Shown here: positions 9,142 to 17,180 of the stretch, in pieces
Layout: the number at the start of each line of letters is the position of its first letter
Numbering within the stretch: position 1 is the stretch's first letter
From: DASXZH01 sp036502005
GTDB taxonomy: Bacteria > Armatimonadota > Fimbriimonadia > Fimbriimonadales > Fimbriimonadaceae
DNA length: 29,909 bases
Direction: 5' to 3'
Assembly: GCA_036502005.1 (NCBI GenBank)
Contig: DASXZH010000080.1
Coordinates: 1 to 29,909, forward strand
The notes under the pieces: generated by a model
What the model was told of the DNA's origin: nothing
Database searches by the model: none
What the model saw: only the letters and a program-made list of their open reading frames with translations
Made by a program: the position numbers and the translations under genes

Positions 9142-9834
9142 ATGTCCAACTTTTATAGAAGAACCCTGCTTTGTATAATCGCTGTCTTGGCCGCAGTGGC
9201 CGCTTTTGCAGAAAGTTTTGATGCCAAGGTGGCAAGCGTTATCCTCTTGCAACTGAAGCCTGTCCAGAAAGAAATCGGTCTCAGCGAGGCGCAGCGAACG
9301 GCGATGAATAAGTACGCCGATGCTCATCGGGCGAAGCTTAAAGCGTATTACGAACAGCTTGGGAATACAAAGCCCAGCGAGCAAAAACTGCTCGGGTTCT
9401 TCGCCGTGATGAAAGCGGGCGTGATTAGCCAACTCAGTGCGACTCAGCTTAAGCGATTGCGGGAGATCAGCCTCCAGGCTCTGGATTTTACGGCTCTCGC
9501 AGATCAGGCCGTCGCGAACGAGGTTGGCCTCTCGGCGTCTGAAGAATCCTCATTAAAGAGTGTTGTTGCGGAGGGCGTGGGGAAAGCAAACGATATTCGA
9601 AATAAGGCGATAGGCAAGGCTACTTCGGACATTGTGAAGCAGCGGCCCAAGACGGATAAAGAACGCCAAACGTTGGAAGATGAGTACAACAGACGCGCCG
9701 AAGCGGCCACCGATCAGGTGGCTCCTCAGTTGAACACGATCAGAGATTCGACTCGGCGGAAAGTGATGGCCATCCTAACTTCTTCTCAGCGCGCTAAATG
9801 GGAGTCGCTCCTTGGGAAGAGATTTAATATGTAG
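9142..9834 (+). CDS. Secreted helical protein, LTXXQ (Spy/CpxP)-like
   Basis: A 230-aa protein with a signal peptide (TLLCIIAVLAAVAAFAES, cleavage after about residue 24) and an almost wholly alpha-helical mature part. Motifs resembling LTXXQ recur: IGLSEAQRTAM, LSATQLKRLREIS, VGLSASEESSL and LTSSQRAKWESLLG near the C-terminus. LTXXQ proteins such as Spy and CpxP are periplasmic chaperone or stress-sensing proteins; many weakly similar ones of unknown role occur in Planctomycetes- and Armatimonadota-like bacteria. The match is by motif only, so the function is tentative. Charged Lys/Arg/Glu-rich helices at 150-200 may form a coiled coil. The ribosome site is weak. It is followed by an inverted-repeat region. 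Confidence 0.8.
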   Translation: MSNFYRRTLLCIIAVLAAVAAFAESFDAKVASVILLQLKPVQKEIGLSEAQRTAMNKYADAHRAKLKAYYEQLGNTKPSEQKLLGFFAVMKAGVISQLSATQLKRLREISLQALDFTALADQAVANEVGLSASEESSLKSVVAEGVGKANDIRNKAIGKATSDIVKQRPKTDKERQTLEDEYNRRAEAATDQVAPQLNTIRDSTRRKVMAILTSSQRAKWESLLGKRFNM

Positions 9835-9872
9835 GAGGGGCATTTAGCATAGGATCCTAAGCGCTAGATTAA

Positions 9873-9968
9873 GGCTTTCGGCCCTCGGCATTCGGATCGG
9901 AGCCACGATAAGTGGCTAGAAGATCGGCTGAAGAACTCCCAAAGGCCGAAGGCCGAACGCCAAATGCC
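9873..9968. repeat. Long imperfect inverted repeat built of 7-bp units
   Basis: The left arm 9873-9895 pairs with the right arm 9946-9968 at 18 of 23 positions. Both arms have a 7-bp period: left TTTCGGC, CCTCGGC, ATTCGGA from 9876; right GGCCGAA twice, CGCCAAA, TGCCGTT from 9944. Inside the loop a perfect 6-bp stem, AGCCAC/GTGGCT, lies at 9901-9917. It sits between the LTXXQ-like gene and the PrpD-like gene. No T tract follows, so it is not a standard terminator; it could still stabilise or stop transcripts. Confidence 0.75.
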
Positions 9969-10017
9969 GTTCCGGCTCGTGCATAATTAACCCGCACTCT
10001 AGGAGTTACCCGACACG

Positions 10018-11391
10018 ATGTCTCTTGCCCATAAAATCGCCGATTTCGCCTGCAACCTCAGCTACGATGACCTTACGCCAGAATCTATTCACGAAGCAAA
10101 GCGACGACTGATAGATAGCTTTGGCTGTGCCATGGGCTCATGGCTTGCTCAACCTTCCAAAATTGCCCGACAGCTTGCCAGCTATAGCACCAGCGAGATC
10201 GGTGCCACCGTGCTGGGAACAAGACACCTTGCTCCACCGGAACAGGCTGCCTTTGCAAATGGCGTTATGTTTAGGTATTTGGATTATAACGATACATATC
10301 TAAGCAAAGAGCCGGCACACCCGAGCGATAACTTCGCTGCCGTTCTGGCGATTGCGGAAGCCTTTGACCTAACAGGCAAAGACCTTATTTTGGGGGCTGT
10401 AATCGCCTACGAGGTTCAGTGCCGCCTGTGCGATGCCTATTCAATAAGAAGCCGAGGCTGGGATCACGTCACCTACGGCTCATTCAGCACAGTAGCCGGT
10501 TGCGGCGCGATGCTCGGATTTGACGAAGAAACGATGGTTCATGCGTTGGGCCTAGCCGGTGTCCCTAATAACGCCATGCGGCAAACCCGCGTGGGTGAAC
10601 TCAGCATGTGGAAGGGCTGTGCGTTCGCCAACGCATCCCGAAACGGCGTATTTGCAACTCTTTTGGCTAATATGGGGATGACCGGCGCCTCCCAGGTTTT
10701 TGAAGGCGAAATGGGGTTCTTTAACGAGATTTGCCGTGGCGATACGTTCGATATCGAGAAGTTTGGCGGCAACGGCGAGCCGTTTATGATTAACCGAACT
10801 TACATCAAAAAGTATCCGGCCGAGTACCACAGCCAAAGCGCGGTCGATGCGGCCGAGCAGATCATTAAGCAGCATGGCGGCGTATTTGCCCCGGAAACAA
10901 TCGACTCTATCGAGATCGCCACCTTTACTGCTTCCTACGAAATAATTGGGGGCGAACCCGAAAAGTGGCGTCCGCAAAGCAGGGAGACGGCCGACCACTC
11001 TCTACCCTATATCACCTGCGCTGCCCTTGTCGATGGCAAAGTGACCATCGCCACATACGACGAATCCCGCTTTAAAGATGAAAATCTGTTGGCGGTAGTA
11101 GCCAAAACCAAGGTGGTTGCCGATCCAGAGTTGGATAAGGTTTATCCGGAAGGCGGCATTCCGAACCGGGTCACCGTGAAGCTAAAAGACGGCAAGTCTT
11201 ACCAGATTCGCGTCGACGCCCCAAGTGGCCACGCGCTCAACCCAATGACCGACGAGATGGTGGAGAATAAATACTTCACGATGGCTGTGCCGATGCTCGG
11301 CCAAGAAGCGGCCGTCGATGCTCTGGGCCCCATTTGGGCGCTGGATGAGCAGGAAGACCTGACCGACGTATTTAACGGGTTCATCATTTAA
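10018..11391 (+). CDS. MmgE/PrpD family dehydratase
   Basis: A 457-aa protein of the 2-methylcitrate dehydratase fold. Typical family segments are the N-terminal ESIHEAKRRLIDSFGCAMG, the central YNDTYLSKEPAHPSDNFAAV and KKYPAEYHSQSAVDAAEQI. PrpD dehydrates 2-methylcitrate in propionate breakdown; related members (IDS-epimerase-like, aconitate decarboxylase) act on other tricarboxylates, so the substrate is not settled. No prpB, prpC or acnB is nearby, which weakens a methylcitrate-cycle assignment. Start ATG 10018 has AGGAG 12 nt upstream, a somewhat long spacing. Its stop overlaps the trpA start (TAATG), so the two are co-translated, an unusual partnership. Confidence 0.9.
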   Translation: MSLAHKIADFACNLSYDDLTPESIHEAKRRLIDSFGCAMGSWLAQPSKIARQLASYSTSEIGATVLGTRHLAPPEQAAFANGVMFRYLDYNDTYLSKEPAHPSDNFAAVLAIAEAFDLTGKDLILGAVIAYEVQCRLCDAYSIRSRGWDHVTYGSFSTVAGCGAMLGFDEETMVHALGLAGVPNNAMRQTRVGELSMWKGCAFANASRNGVFATLLANMGMTGASQVFEGEMGFFNEICRGDTFDIEKFGGNGEPFMINRTYIKKYPAEYHSQSAVDAAEQIIKQHGGVFAPETIDSIEIATFTASYEIIGGEPEKWRPQSRETADHSLPYITCAALVDGKVTIATYDESRFKDENLLAVVAKTKVVADPELDKVYPEGGIPNRVTVKLKDGKSYQIRVDAPSGHALNPMTDEMVENKYFTMAVPMLGQEAAVDALGPIWALDEQEDLTDVFNGFII

Positions 11392-12176
11392 TGGATCTAA
11401 CGTCCACGTTCGAGGGACTTCGCAAGAAGGGCGAAAAAGCCCTTGTCCTTTTTGTAAGCGCGGGTGATCCACCTCTCGATCAGTTGCCCGAAATTATCGA
11501 TACCCTCCAGCAGGGCGGTGCGGATATTATCGAGCTTGGCATTCCTTTCAGCGACCCCATTGCTGATGGGCCAACCATCCAAGCCAGCAGCCAGCGCGCG
11601 CTGGATTCGGGAGTCACTCCTATCGCAATTCTACAGGCTCTGCGAAAGATCGAACTCAAAGTGCCGGTTGTGCTTATGGGCTATTACAACCCAGTGCTTA
11701 GAATCGGGCTGATGGACTTCGCTGCAGAAGCGAAGAAAGCAGGAGCAAGCGGCACCATCATTTCCGACCTTACACCCGAAGAATCCGATTCCTGGCTCGA
11801 GATCTGCCGGGAAGAAGAACTGGATACCATCTTCCTAACCGCCCCGACTAGCACTGATAACCGGCTGGATGAGGTTTGCAAGCGGTCCAGCGGGTTCGTC
11901 TATGCTGTTTCCAGAACCGGCGTTACCGGGGCCTTAAACTCTGTGCCTGCCGAAGTCGGTTCTCTCGTTACGAGAATCAAAGAAAGAACGTCATTGCCTG
12001 TTTGCGTTGGTTTTGGCATTAGCAAACCTGAGCACGTAGCCACGATTTGCAAGGTTGCCGATGGCGCGGTAATAGGCAGCTGGCTGGTGGACCTGCTCCA
12101 TCAGAACTGGGACAATGGAGCAGGGAAGTCAAGTATCATCGCTCAGCTAAGAGCCATGAAAGAAGCTACCATTTAA
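11391..12176 (+). CDS. trpA: Tryptophan synthase alpha chain
   Basis: A 261-aa TIM-barrel enzyme that cleaves indole-3-glycerol phosphate to indole and glyceraldehyde 3-phosphate, normally in complex with TrpB. The family signature IELGIPFSDPIADGPTIQ carries the catalytic E48 and D59 (E49 and D60 in Salmonella). VLMGYYNPVL, the SRTGVTG loop and the phosphate-binding GFGISKPEHV and GAVIGSW are present. Length is normal. The start ATG shares a base with the stop of the PrpD-like gene. No trpB or other trp gene is beside it, so the trp genes must be dispersed in this genome. No terminator is visible in the 45 bp before the convergent gene. Confidence 0.97.
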   Translation: MDLTSTFEGLRKKGEKALVLFVSAGDPPLDQLPEIIDTLQQGGADIIELGIPFSDPIADGPTIQASSQRALDSGVTPIAILQALRKIELKVPVVLMGYYNPVLRIGLMDFAAEAKKAGASGTIISDLTPEESDSWLEICREEELDTIFLTAPTSTDNRLDEVCKRSSGFVYAVSRTGVTGALNSVPAEVGSLVTRIKERTSLPVCVGFGISKPEHVATICKVADGAVIGSWLVDLLHQNWDNGAGKSSIIAQLRAMKEATI

Positions 12177-12221
12177 ACGCAAAGCACATCGCGTCTTCAA
12201 GAATTGGTGTCATGACTTCCT

Positions 12222-12671
12222 CTATGGCTGATTAAGATTATCAAGGTTGGTCTTGATGGAGATGAGCAGTTCACCCTCGTGTACTTCGGGTTTCTTGGTG
12301 CGCACTCGTTTCGGAATGCCATCTTTCAGCAAGTAGTAGACAATCTCATCCGCCTTGGAATCAAACCGATCAAGAGCCTGAATCTTCGGCTTACTCTTTT
12401 CGTCGGCATAGCCGCCTTTGCCAAAAACCAGGAAGTCAATTCTCGTGCTCGTCACCTTGTCGCTCTTGAAAGTTGGCTTTAGCTTAATCTGGTAATCGCC
12501 GATTGTCTTATCGAAGGCGTTAATAGTTGCTGTTTCTTTTTCGATATCTCGCACGACAGGCTTCATCAAGCCTCCCGCGCTATCCAAAAGCTCGACTTTA
12601 TACAAATACTGGTGCGTTAGGCCGCCCTGAAACACGCCCAAGCAAATTGCCGCTGAAAGAATTGTTGTCAT
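12222..12671 (-). CDS. Small secreted protein of unknown function
   Basis: A 149-aa protein with a short hydrophobic N-terminal signal sequence (MTTILSAAICLGVFQGG) and a hydrophilic, charged mature part with many Lys and Asp residues (for example KETATINAFDKTIGDYQIKL). No family is recognised and there are no cysteines in the mature part. The start is well supported: a GGAGGG ribosome site lies about 6 nt upstream on the minus strand. It is convergent with trpA and divergent from the exosortase gene, so it has its own promoter in the 12672-12902 gap. Confidence 0.75.
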   Translation of the reverse strand: MTTILSAAICLGVFQGGLTHQYLYKVELLDSAGGLMKPVVRDIEKETATINAFDKTIGDYQIKLKPTFKSDKVTSTRIDFLVFGKGGYADEKSKPKIQALDRFDSKADEIVYYLLKDGIPKRVRTKKPEVHEGELLISIKTNLDNLNQP

Positions 12672-12811
12672 TGAACCCTCCCCCTACCGACGTAACAAAT
12701 TTGCGCTTTTGTTCAAACGTTTTGCCGATAATCCTAGAAGGCACATACAAACAAAAGCCAGGGGGATTTGGCATAGAACTTGCTTGATTCTCATTTGAGT
12801 TCCTAAAGGAA

Positions 12812-12877
12812 CGCATCCGTAATGGATTACGGCTGCGCCTCTGCCTTGAAAGCTTCCCGTCCGAAGCGAAAGGCAGA
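12812..12877 (+). promoter_or_regulatory. Structured 5' leader of the exosortase gene
   Basis: Two adjacent stem-loops precede the exosortase ribosome site. Hairpin 1: CGCA (12812-12815) and CCGTAA (12817-12822) pair with TTACGG (12827-12832) and TGCG (12834-12837), with one opposed mismatch and a TGGA loop. Hairpin 2: TCTGCCTT (12840-12847) pairs perfectly with AAGGCAGA (12870-12877) and encloses an inner GCTTC/GAAGC stem (12852-12867). The AGGGAG ribosome site follows at 12888-12893. I cannot match it to a known riboswitch; it lacks the GCAAAGCC core of c-di-GMP-I riboswitches. Confidence 0.6.
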
Positions 12878-12902
12878 AGCTAGACATAGGGAGTAGATTT
12901 AA

Positions 12903-14486
12903 ATGCAAATCGCCGAAGGAGTACATCCAAGCCGGAAAGTGGCGAAGCTCAAAAAGGGCTTCAACTGGTTTTCAATCGCAAGTTCGGAGGGTTTTTGGCC
13001 CGCCGTCCTTATTGCCCTTGGCATAAGCGCCATCTTCTGGGGACTTTTCACTTTCACGTATGGCAAGTGGAGCGAATCTGAGGGTTATTACACGCACGGC
13101 TTCCTTGTTCCCTTCATCAGTGGCTATATCGTATATAGATGGTGGCCCAAACTTAAACAAAACAAAGTAAAAGCTGGGTGGGCCGCGATTCCATTTATGC
13201 TGGCAACCCTTTGGATCGCTTATGCGGCCACGCGGACGGACATCTACTCGATTTTATCGCTGTTACTGATTATCATGCTGCTGCTTTCCATCTGGTTCAT
13301 TGCCGGATGGCGTTGGATGCTGGCGCTCCTAGCGCCCACGCTTTATCTGCTTTTCGCCTTGCCCGTTTGGGATCAGGCAATCAATAACTACACCACGCCG
13401 CTTCAGCTACTCTCCACAAAGATGGCCTTTCACATGCTGCAGGCCTTTTTCATGCACCCGAAGATGGAGGACACAACCACGATCCTTCTCGGCAGCTACC
13501 ATTTAGAGGTCGCCGTCGCTTGCAGTGGATTCAAACTCCTGTTGGCACTGGTCGCTTTCGGCGCGTTCTTCATGCTTATCGCGAAGCTGAAATGGTGGGC
13601 CAACGCCATCTTTGCCGCGTCCATCATTCCGATCGCTCTTGTCATGAATGGCTTAAGAATCGCGATGGTTGGAGTTGTTGGCCACACCTGGGGATTTGAC
13701 GCTGGCGCCAAGTTCCACGACTACAGCGGCTACATCGTCATCATTCTCTGCTTCCTTCTGATGAACAAGTGGGCCAAGATTCTTGGCTACAACAAGAACG
13801 CAGTCGAGCCGGATTATGAAGTCGCACCCCTATCGGAAGTGGGGAAGAAATCCCTCAAAACACGTGCCTTCGCGGTTGGAGCTCTATTAACCCTCACAGG
13901 CGGAATTCTTTATGCCGCGCCGAAGCCGAAGCCGCTTCCCGGTCGTACGGAAGCTTGGATGGAGAGCATCGCGCCTTCCCTGATCGGCGACTACAAGGTC
14001 ACCTCAACTTACAAGATGGAGCCAAGCACGTACAGCGAACTCCAGCCCTACGGCATCGTTTGCCGGATCTTCGGCAATGGCAAAGAGTCTTACGATGTAA
14101 CTCTCGTTGCCAGCAACCGAAAGTCCAGCTTCCATGACCCCCGCGTCTGTTTCCCGGCTCAAGATCAGAGCATTGACGACCAGCATCAGGTTCTGCTTCA
14201 GACGGCAACCCGAGGCGTGATTCCAATCACCGTCATCTCGATGACCGAAGGCGACACCAAGAACAAGGAGCTGGCCGCATTCTTTTACAGAGGCCCGAAA
14301 GGGTTCTACGCAACACCCCAGGCGCTAAGCTGGGCCATGCTAAAGGACCAGTTCTTTGGCACAAACGACGAAGGAGTGTTCTACCGCTTTATGCCGCAGA
14401 ACCCGAACGCAACCGAGGACCAAATGGAAGCATTCATCAAGGAATACATGGACCAATCGGGCAAGATCAGCGGAGGATTCTTCTAG
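12903..14486 (+). CDS. Exosortase-EpsI fusion protein
   Basis: A 527-aa membrane protein. Residues about 30-310 form the multi-spanning exosortase domain, a cysteine transpeptidase/protease that processes C-terminal sorting signals (PEP-CTERM type) during export. The active-site triad is visible: C207 in VACSGFK, R252 in MNGLRIA and H272 in KFHDYSGY. From about residue 345 a periplasmic EpsI-like domain follows, with FHDPRVCFPAQ (H411, C416) matching the conserved EpsI motif. Exosortase and EpsI are separate genes in many bacteria; the fusion form is known in some lineages. Start ATG 12903 has AGGGAG 9 nt upstream and a structured leader. It heads a polysaccharide region, as exosortases commonly do. 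No target protein with a clear PEP-CTERM tail is seen in this window. Confidence 0.95.
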   Translation: MQIAEGVHPSRKVAKLKKGFNWFSIASSEGFWPAVLIALGISAIFWGLFTFTYGKWSESEGYYTHGFLVPFISGYIVYRWWPKLKQNKVKAGWAAIPFMLATLWIAYAATRTDIYSILSLLLIIMLLLSIWFIAGWRWMLALLAPTLYLLFALPVWDQAINNYTTPLQLLSTKMAFHMLQAFFMHPKMEDTTTILLGSYHLEVAVACSGFKLLLALVAFGAFFMLIAKLKWWANAIFAASIIPIALVMNGLRIAMVGVVGHTWGFDAGAKFHDYSGYIVIILCFLLMNKWAKILGYNKNAVEPDYEVAPLSEVGKKSLKTRAFAVGALLTLTGGILYAAPKPKPLPGRTEAWMESIAPSLIGDYKVTSTYKMEPSTYSELQPYGIVCRIFGNGKESYDVTLVASNRKSSFHDPRVCFPAQDQSIDDQHQVLLQTATRGVIPITVISMTEGDTKNKELAAFFYRGPKGFYATPQALSWAMLKDQFFGTNDEGVFYRFMPQNPNATEDQMEAFIKEYMDQSGKISGGFF

Positions 14487-14500
14487 GCTGAGGGCTCGAT

Positions 14501-14540
14501 CTAAAGCTAAAGCGCGGCAATCACGGCGCTTTAGCTTTGG
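14501..14540 (+). terminator. Strong hairpin after the exosortase gene, possible terminator
   Basis: Arms 14501-14515 and 14526-14540 pair over 15 bp (13 perfect bases in the core, AAAGCTAAAGCGC against GCGCTTTAGCTTT) with a ten-base loop. It lies 14 bp after the exosortase stop. The only T run is the TTT within the stem, so it could be a weak terminator or an mRNA-stabilising or processing element between the exosortase and Wzz-like genes. One arm contains TAAAGC twice in a row. Confidence 0.5.
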
Positions 14541-14604
14541 TCAGATGTACAATTTCCCTGTGTTCTGCTTTCACAAAAACCCATAACTAATATGAGGGAT
14601 TGCT

Positions 14605-17022
14605 TTGATTAAGGCTTATTGGACAAGGATATTAATATTTGTAGCTGCTGGGGCCGTTATCGCGCTTCTTGCTTCTATGCTGATGCCCAAGAAATATGAG
14701 GCAGAAGTTGAGCTTATGGTGGATCAGGGCAGCCAGACCCAACCATCCATCACCAGCGAGCAGGATTTGGCGGTTGCCGACCTTCGCGACTTCTCCCGTC
14801 CGCGAAATATCGCTACCCAGGTTGAGCAACTGCAGAGCCTTGGTGTGCTCACAACCGCGGCAAAGGCAGTGGCGGCCGATACCGGCGAATCCGATCCGAC
14901 TCTTAACCCCAATAGCCCCCTCAATCCCATAAACCTACAAAAATCCCTTAATATCACGGCCGACCAAACGTCAGATATGATCGACTTTACCGTTCGCATG
15001 CCCAATGCCAACGGCATGGCTGGTGGAGAACTGGCCCAGCGAGTGGCCGAAGCGATTTACACGGCATTTGTTAAGCAGAACGAAGCAAACTCAAAGGAAT
15101 TGGCACAAAGGGCGATTACAAGCTTGGAAGCCCAATCGCGAGACATATCCAACCAGCTTAAGGATATCGACAAGAAGTCCAACGATCTCCGAAAGAAGAC
15201 CGACTCGCCTGATATTACGGGGCAGGTGACTTCCGAGGTTTCTGGCCTTGAGGCCCTGAAGCAGTTGCGCGATACAGCCCAGATCGAGGCGGCCGGCGCG
15301 AAGGAAACGGTTGAGGTACTGTCCGCCCAGCTAGCAACCATGCCGAAGATGGTTGCCCAGGCGACAACTACGACGACCAACCCAGTTTGGGAAAAACTGG
15401 AAGGGGACTTGATTACGGCGCAGGGAGATCGGGCTACCATCGCAGCTCAGTTTTTGCCGGGCAGCGATCAGTTAAGGGGGGCAGATGACAAGATCAAATC
15501 GATCAAGTCTGAGCTTGCGGCCCTAAAGCACGATGTTCCCGCCCAGTCGGTTATGGGCCTTAACCAGAACTATCTGGCGCTGGAGGCGCAGCTCGCAACC
15601 GCGAAAGCGGCATCTAAGGCTGCCGATGGCAAGGTTGCAGTTGCGAACCAACAGGTCACCGACCGCGAGAAGGACCTTGATGCCCTGCCCGATATCCAGA
15701 CTCAGTTGGCCACTTTGGGACGACAGCAGCTTGCCCTTGAGAAAGTTTATGCAGGCTATCAGGACAGTCTGAAGTCGCTTCAAGCAGCGAAGGAAGGACG
15801 CCAGTCGCCGACGCAGGAGATCACCCCGGCAACTGCTTTCCCCGAGCCGGTAAGCCCCAAGCCGGGCGTGAACATGCTGTTCGGCGCTTTGGTCGGCCTG
15901 CTCCTTGGCATCGCCAGCATGCAGTTTGCCGAAGCAAAACGTCAGCCGGTGCGGTCGCTGCCCCAGCTTAACGGCCTCGCCATGTCGCCCGTTTACCGAA
16001 TCATCCCAGAGCTTCGAGAGCCGTTCCGAGGTTTGAACAACGCGCCTCCGGAGGCCTTCGAATCCCTGCTTCTTAACTATCTAAGAAGCAGCAAGCGGCC
16101 CTACCGGGTTGCGGTGGTCGGCATCAACAAAGATTCCGGAGCTTCGATAACGGCTTTGAACATGGCTGTTGCCGGTGAGCGCCACGGATCCAAGGTGCTG
16201 TACGTTCAGTGCGATGCTAAGGGGGCTCTTTCCCGAGTTGGCCATAAAGATCTTCAGGCCGGTTCAGAAGTCAAGGTTTCTACCCACGTGAAGGCGATTG
16301 CCGCGACGAGCGTGCTGGATGTTTCCGGCCAGCATTCCGGAATCGCTTCCAGCGTTCACTCCAGAGAAGCGGACCTTACTGTCATCGATTTGGAGCCGAC
16401 GACTCGCTCCGCCGAGTACGCCTTTGTGGCTCCGCTTATGGACGAAGTCATTCTGCTCGTTCGAGCAGGCCGCGCCCGCAGCGTGGAATTCCTTCAGGCC
16501 CAGCAGGCTTTGCGAGACGCTGGCTGCCCGAAGATCACCGTCGTGTTTACGCGGTCCTCTGATTTCTCGGTGGTGGTCGATGCAATCGACCCGCAGATCG
16601 AATCCAAGTCTGAACCGGCGTTGCCAGAGTACCGGGTACCGGTTGCAGAACCGGTGGTGGCCGCACAGCCCGTAGAGGTCGCGCCCGTTGTTGAATCGGT
16701 CAAGGCCGCCCCCGTTGAGGCTCAGCCGGTTTGGTCAAGGCCTGCTGAGGTAGAGCCTGTTTCGCCCGTTGCTCCAGAGCTTAAGGTTGAAACGACCCCC
16801 GAACCCGGCGATGAGAACGTGATCCAACTTCCTCAGAAGAAGATGAACGGAACCGATGCTCAAGAGGGCCCGGTTCGTAGACAGCGAACCTCGCCGACGG
16901 TGAACATTGAAGACTTTGGCGGCATCACCCGCGCGAAGCCGATCGTTCAGCCTGAAGAGCCGAAAGACCCGACTCCTCGCTCGCGAAGGTCGACGATCGA
17001 TACGTCGGATATAGATTCTTAG
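14605..17022 (+). CDS. Wzz-type polysaccharide co-polymerase fused to a degenerate BY-kinase domain
   Basis: An 805-aa inner-membrane protein. An N-terminal membrane helix (about residues 8-27) is followed by a Wzz-like start and a long periplasmic coiled-coil region, then a second helix at about 423-444 (MLFGALVGLLLGIASM). This is the chain-length determinant layout that controls polysaccharide length. A cytoplasmic CpsD/Wzc-like P-loop fold follows (about 490-660), but its Walker A reads DSGASITALNMA, where the usual Lys is Ala (A513), and the A' motif reads VLYVQCDAK with Gln for Asp. Kinase activity is therefore unlikely; it is probably a structural or regulatory pseudokinase. The last 140 residues are Pro/Val/Glu-rich and disordered, without the usual Tyr cluster. 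Start TTG 14605 is supported by GAGGGA 5 nt upstream; an ATG at 14592 opens only a six-codon frame. Confidence 0.9.
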   Translation: MIKAYWTRILIFVAAGAVIALLASMLMPKKYEAEVELMVDQGSQTQPSITSEQDLAVADLRDFSRPRNIATQVEQLQSLGVLTTAAKAVAADTGESDPTLNPNSPLNPINLQKSLNITADQTSDMIDFTVRMPNANGMAGGELAQRVAEAIYTAFVKQNEANSKELAQRAITSLEAQSRDISNQLKDIDKKSNDLRKKTDSPDITGQVTSEVSGLEALKQLRDTAQIEAAGAKETVEVLSAQLATMPKMVAQATTTTTNPVWEKLEGDLITAQGDRATIAAQFLPGSDQLRGADDKIKSIKSELAALKHDVPAQSVMGLNQNYLALEAQLATAKAASKAADGKVAVANQQVTDREKDLDALPDIQTQLATLGRQQLALEKVYAGYQDSLKSLQAAKEGRQSPTQEITPATAFPEPVSPKPGVNMLFGALVGLLLGIASMQFAEAKRQPVRSLPQLNGLAMSPVYRIIPELREPFRGLNNAPPEAFESLLLNYLRSSKRPYRVAVVGINKDSGASITALNMAVAGERHGSKVLYVQCDAKGALSRVGHKDLQAGSEVKVSTHVKAIAATSVLDVSGQHSGIASSVHSREADLTVIDLEPTTRSAEYAFVAPLMDEVILLVRAGRARSVEFLQAQQALRDAGCPKITVVFTRSSDFSVVVDAIDPQIESKSEPALPEYRVPVAEPVVAAQPVEVAPVVESVKAAPVEAQPVWSRPAEVEPVSPVAPELKVETTPEPGDENVIQLPQKKMNGTDAQEGPVRRQRTSPTVNIEDFGGITRAKPIVQPEEPKDPTPRSRRSTIDTSDIDS

Positions 17023-17026
17023 GGGA

Positions 17027-17147
17027 GAACTTAGAACCTAGAACTTAGAATAGAGACCGGAAGAATTTTCCTGTCTACTTAAGTGTTATAGATTCTTCAT
17101 TCTACTTTCTCCGTTCTAAGTTCTACTTACCAGGTTCTAGGTTCTTC
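17027..17147. repeat. Inverted heptamer-repeat blocks (GAACTTA / GTTCTAA type)
   Basis: Four in-phase heptamers, GAACTTA, GAACCTA, GAACTTA and GAATAGA, run from 17027 to 17054, starting 5 bp after the Wzz-like stop. After a 37-bp spacer, eight in-phase heptamers of the reverse-complement type run from 17092 to 17147: ATTCTTC, ATTCTAC, TTTCTCC, GTTCTAA, GTTCTAC, TTACCAG, GTTCTAG and GTTCTTC. The two blocks can partly pair. The same GTTCTAA unit recurs at 28920-28961. Confidence 0.8.
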
Positions 17148-17180
17148 TTCTATTGTCAATGTGCGATTTGGCTCTTGGGC

